Positions 60,864-64,000 of a DNA stretch of 64,000 bases are shown piece by piece. Made by a program: the position numbers and the translations under genes. Source of the DNA: Spisula solida (lineage: Eukaryota > Mollusca > Bivalvia > Venerida > Mactridae); contig OX365948.1 of the NCBI GenBank assembly GCA_947247005.1, positions 37,638,601 to 37,702,600 of the forward strand, given 5' to 3'. The notes beneath the pieces are model-generated. The model was not told the DNA's origin. It searched no databases and saw only the letters and a list, made by a program, of their open reading frames with translations. How positions within the stretch are numbered: the stretch's first letter is position 1; every line of letters starts with the position of its first letter.

Positions 60864-61205
60864 CAGGGGCGTAGCTAGAGGTATTTGTAAGTGTACGCAA
60901 GAAGGCTAGGGGGGTCTGGGGGCATGCTCCCCCTGAAAAAATGTGTTCGCCAGAACGTCTCTGGTGCGTTCTGGGGTGTTCTTTTGCATCATCTTTAACA
61001 TTATTTTAACTGATAAAAGCAGTTTTTTTTTTGTGTATAGAGCTTTTCAAAAGTGTTTCTAAGAAATGCTGAAAATACTAAAGGATTACCCCCCTTAGGA
61101 CTTAGGCATCAGTTTTTATTTCATTTTTCGATCATTTAATTTTTCACTTTTTGAGAAGCATGTGTACGCAGCTGCGTTTTCTGCGTACAGGTAGCTACGC
61201 GCCTG
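60864..61205. mobile_element. hAT-like MITE
   Basis: Ends CAGGGGCGTAGCTA and TAGCTACGCGCCTG are inverted with one mismatch. The CAGGGGCGTAGC start is common among hAT-type elements. CAGTG abuts both sides, which may be all that remains of the usual 8-bp duplication. 342 bp, non-coding. Confidence 0.75.
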
Positions 61206-62520
61206 CAGTGTATGAAGTTCTTCTCGCGTGTTATTTATAATACCAGTGTATAAATCTAATCACTGTAAGACTTATTGTGAGACAATACAATTCATCGTGT
61301 ATAACTTATTGCGATACAAGTCGACTCGTTTATAAACTGTGTAATAATTCGCTTTCACTGGAAAGACAAGCGTGTGCTGCAATATTCGTGACCAAGTATA
61401 GAGTTGGAATGAGACTGGACCAACATATGACGCGAAAGAAGTTAGACAATGTACATGTACTGCTAATACTGTAATTATGTGATAAGTGATTGGTCATCGT
61501 AACCCAGATAGTCAAAGCGTGTCCCTGTATCAATCTCCGGGCATACATGAAGTACAGAACACCCGGGGAGTGTCCAACTTGTCAAACCAGCAATGCCACA
61601 AACACCTAATACCAGAAACATGGTTCTTGAAATGGCAAAACGCGGGCTAGAGTTACAAATACTATTTCAAGGTATTTCCACATCTGCCTGCCCTTAGGCC
61701 CTGTTACACAATCCGATTAACCTGGTCATAGCATTAATTCATCAACATATCACATACGCTCTTATAAAGAATATATCAATTTTCACGCAAGAATCACACT
61801 TTTGGTTAGTCCCTTTAATTTCTACATAGGATTTTACATCAAGAGATCTATTACAAGTTGACACCAAGACATTGGAAGGAGTAACACAACATAATGTAAG
61901 CACATGCACACGACATTATCGATCTATTTTCACCATTGAAATGACAACATTTCATGATTGGTGAGGAAATATGGCTTCCAGTGTTTTTCTTTGATTTGAC
62001 CCAGTGACCCTACATAACTACATAACCCAGCTTCAAAGACATCCGATATTTCACTGGGACAATCATTTATCACATGCAACCTACAGAGTCGTGCCGCAAA
62101 TGAAGGCCAAAACGTCGTTTCGAAATGAAGCTTGGTTTTGAGTGGATAACTAAAAAACGTTCTGAACTTAAGATGTAGGGATTGTGTCATTTAGACCATA
62201 GTACTATTTGTCTAAATAATGACGTCATATTTAAGACAATAAACACCAAATAAGCGCACATGATGTGTCGTTTTGAGGTAAACAAGTATGATCGGAAGGC
62301 AGAATGAACGCAGACCTAATACGAATGAAGAATCAGTATCACTTTTTAAAACTATTTAGGAATCAGACATATCATGCTGGTTGGGTATTCCTAGGACTAC
62401 CAAAACATAATTAATAAATTTCGACAACGTTGTGATGATGGGAAGTCGCCAAGAAAGGTTTCCCCCGTATACTTTGGGGGAAATGGCCATGATCGCCGAC
62501 TTTTGGTGATAGTTAAAGAG
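61206..62520. other. Gene-free stretch
   Basis: Open frames here are short and unsupported. No gene or element is called. Confidence 0.3.
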
Positions 62521-62532
62521 AAGAGAAAGCGC

Positions 62533-62792
62533 CTCCTCGGTAGCCTAGTGGTTGAGCGTTCGCTTCGATGCGGGAGCTCTCGGGTTCGATCCCTGGCCGC
62601 GACATACCAAAGTCGAAATAAAAATGGTACCAGAAATTCCCTTGCTAGACGCTCAGCATAAAAGGGAAACTGGCTTCTCTTCTCTCATACCCTCGTGGCG
62701 ATGGATTACATCAGGAATGAGGTGTCGAGAGTGATTAATATAAGTTGGAAAAACTTGTTTCACAATCGACCTTAAATAAATTAGTATAAACT
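62533..62792 (+). mobile_element. Full-length SINE, family B, with target duplication
   Basis: A 260-bp copy with box A (TAGCCTAGTGGTTGAGCG), box B (GGGTTCGATCCCTGG) and the same body and 3' end (ATAAATTAGTATAAACT) as 48154. The 12-base AAGAGAAAGCGC flanks it exactly at 62521-62532 and 62793-62804. The intact box B makes this the best reference copy in the window. Confidence 0.92.
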
Positions 62793-62804
62793 AAGAGAAA
62801 GCGC

Positions 62805-63557
62805 ATTTTATCTGGCATCGCAAGTACAATGTATTACCAATCCAAGCGATTCGGCTATCTCCAGTCATACTGTTGAGAAAATAATTATATATACGCGTTT
62901 TGTGTAAACCTATCAAATACACCTTTTGACGTTCACTTGACACGGCGATGTACATAGTTCAAACTAATCATTGATTCAATAAATGTCACCATTCTGATCA
63001 AGTTTAAATTAACACTGGAGCAAAACTATTTGTTTTTAGAATGTGCACGTAGATGTGACCAGTTGATCTAGTTTTTGACCGCACATAAAAAGCAGCTTAT
63101 TTCGAACTTGGATACTATCATTCTGAGCATGTTTATAAGATGATTGGAGCAAAGATGTTGATTCTCGAGCGATCACGTTTTTTTTTCTTTTTGGTAAATT
63201 TTATTTCAATAGCTCATAAAAATAAATTACAGACAAGCTCTAGGGCTTTTGTGAAGACTATCTTAACACAACTTTTTTAATATACATTGTATTCGACCTG
63301 GTGACCTAGGATCGGGCACCAATAATAGGCACAGTACAAATTGTTTCGATATACCCCGCTACATCTGACCAAGTTTCATGAAGAGTGGAGCAAAATGTGG
63401 CCTCTTCAGCATGGACAAGTTGTTTCCTTACTTTGTTTTTGTTACCTGCCATGATCCAGTTTTAACTTGTGTGAATCACATTCCATCGAGATCATTATTC
63501 TGACCAAGTTTCAGGAAAATTGGACATGAGTGACATCTAGCACACACCCCAGTTTTT
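62805..63557. other. Gene-free stretch
   Basis: Phrases such as TCTGACCAAGTTTCA recur (63365 and 63500), with GGAGCAAA nearby, suggesting a decayed dispersed repeat. No gene recognised. Confidence 0.3.
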
Positions 63558-63955
63558 AGTCCCCTACCGGTTTTTGACCGGAGGGGACTATAGGTTTGAC
63601 CTCCGTCCGTCCGTCAAAAAATCTGGATCCTGACATAACTCAAACAGTTTCCAAGCTAGGTTTATGAAACTTGGTATGTGGATAGGGGGCAAAAAGGGGA
63701 TAATGCACGTCTAAAAATATTTTGATTCTGACAAAAATTGTTGTAGCTATGGCGACGGAAAGAGTGAAAATATGCACAAATTAGGGTCCTGCCGTTATAA
63801 CTCAAAACAGGTTCCAAGCTAGGTTTATGAAACTTGATATGTAGATAGGGGACAATAAGGGGATTATGCACGTCTAAAATATTTTGATTATGACAAAAGT
63901 TGTGGTTGCTTTGGCAACAGAGACATTGAAAATGGCTTCAAACCGGTAGGGGACT
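63558..63955. mobile_element. TIR element with internal 163-bp duplication
   Basis: AGTCCCCTACCGGTTT at the left and AAACCGGTAGGGGACT at the right are exact inverses. Between them two diverged tandem copies of a unit containing CCAAGCTAGGTTTATGAAAC lie about 163 bases apart. A small CCGGTTTTTGACCGG hairpin and a (CCGT)n run lie near the left end. Non-coding. Confidence 0.8.
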
Positions 63956-64000
63956 TCTGTATTGCTTGCAATTCTTAAGTACTTGTTTATCTGGTGACCT

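Noticed and set aside
62533..62605. A genuine tRNA gene with a TCGAGTG-like loop
   Set aside because: The same head is repeated with the same body and flanked by target duplications, so it is a SINE.

Overview
The window is nuclear DNA from an animal. It is AT-rich and intron-rich, with intact tRNA genes, tRNA-derived SINEs with target-site duplications, and many short terminal-inverted-repeat elements. The gene content and repeat style fit a lophotrochozoan, most likely a marine bivalve mollusc. That placement is inferred from overall character, not from a diagnostic marker. Nothing prokaryotic was found.

Two protein genes can be rebuilt exon by exon with consistent splice phases. On the minus strand, 21089 down to 7861 holds a ten-exon gene for an endosomal Qa-SNARE of the syntaxin-7/12 type (258 residues, with N-terminal helices, SNARE motif and C-terminal membrane anchor). 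Its first intron has a GC donor. Its last intron carries a 2-kb array of a 21-bp minisatellite. On the plus strand, about 28423/31414 to 46629 holds a gene resembling LRRC74 (about 485-502 residues, ribonuclease-inhibitor-type leucine-rich repeats followed by a pair of EF-hands). It has two candidate first exons.

Smaller or partial genes are a secreted EGF-like protein on the minus strand (56207-55692, perhaps GPI-anchored through a second exon), an orphan signal-peptide exon (5042-4835, minus), and a possible two-exon minus-strand gene nested in the first LRRC74-like intron (30588-29480). Three tRNA-Trp(CCA) genes lie on the plus strand at 15037, 25960 and 27072.

Most of the rest is repeats. 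Tandem arrays: 36 bp (403-1499), 26 bp with a 520-bp higher-order period (5835-7450), 21 bp with a local 273-bp higher-order period (8336-10345), 78 bp (13165-13607), (ATAAC)n (16206-16292), a 1-kb compound microsatellite just upstream of the syntaxin start (21481-22488), a decayed 126-bp array (36080-37070), 60 bp (45785-46005) and 71 bp (57499-58206). Mobile elements: a striking 722-bp foldback element with nine motif copies per arm (28646-29367), several MITE families, a hAT-like element and two SINE families.

The two main genes do not form a pathway together. One belongs to endosomal membrane fusion, the other to a conserved, poorly characterised LRR/EF-hand family. The most unusual DNA structures are the foldback element and the higher-order minisatellites beside and inside the syntaxin gene. 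I saw no convincing novel multi-gene system.
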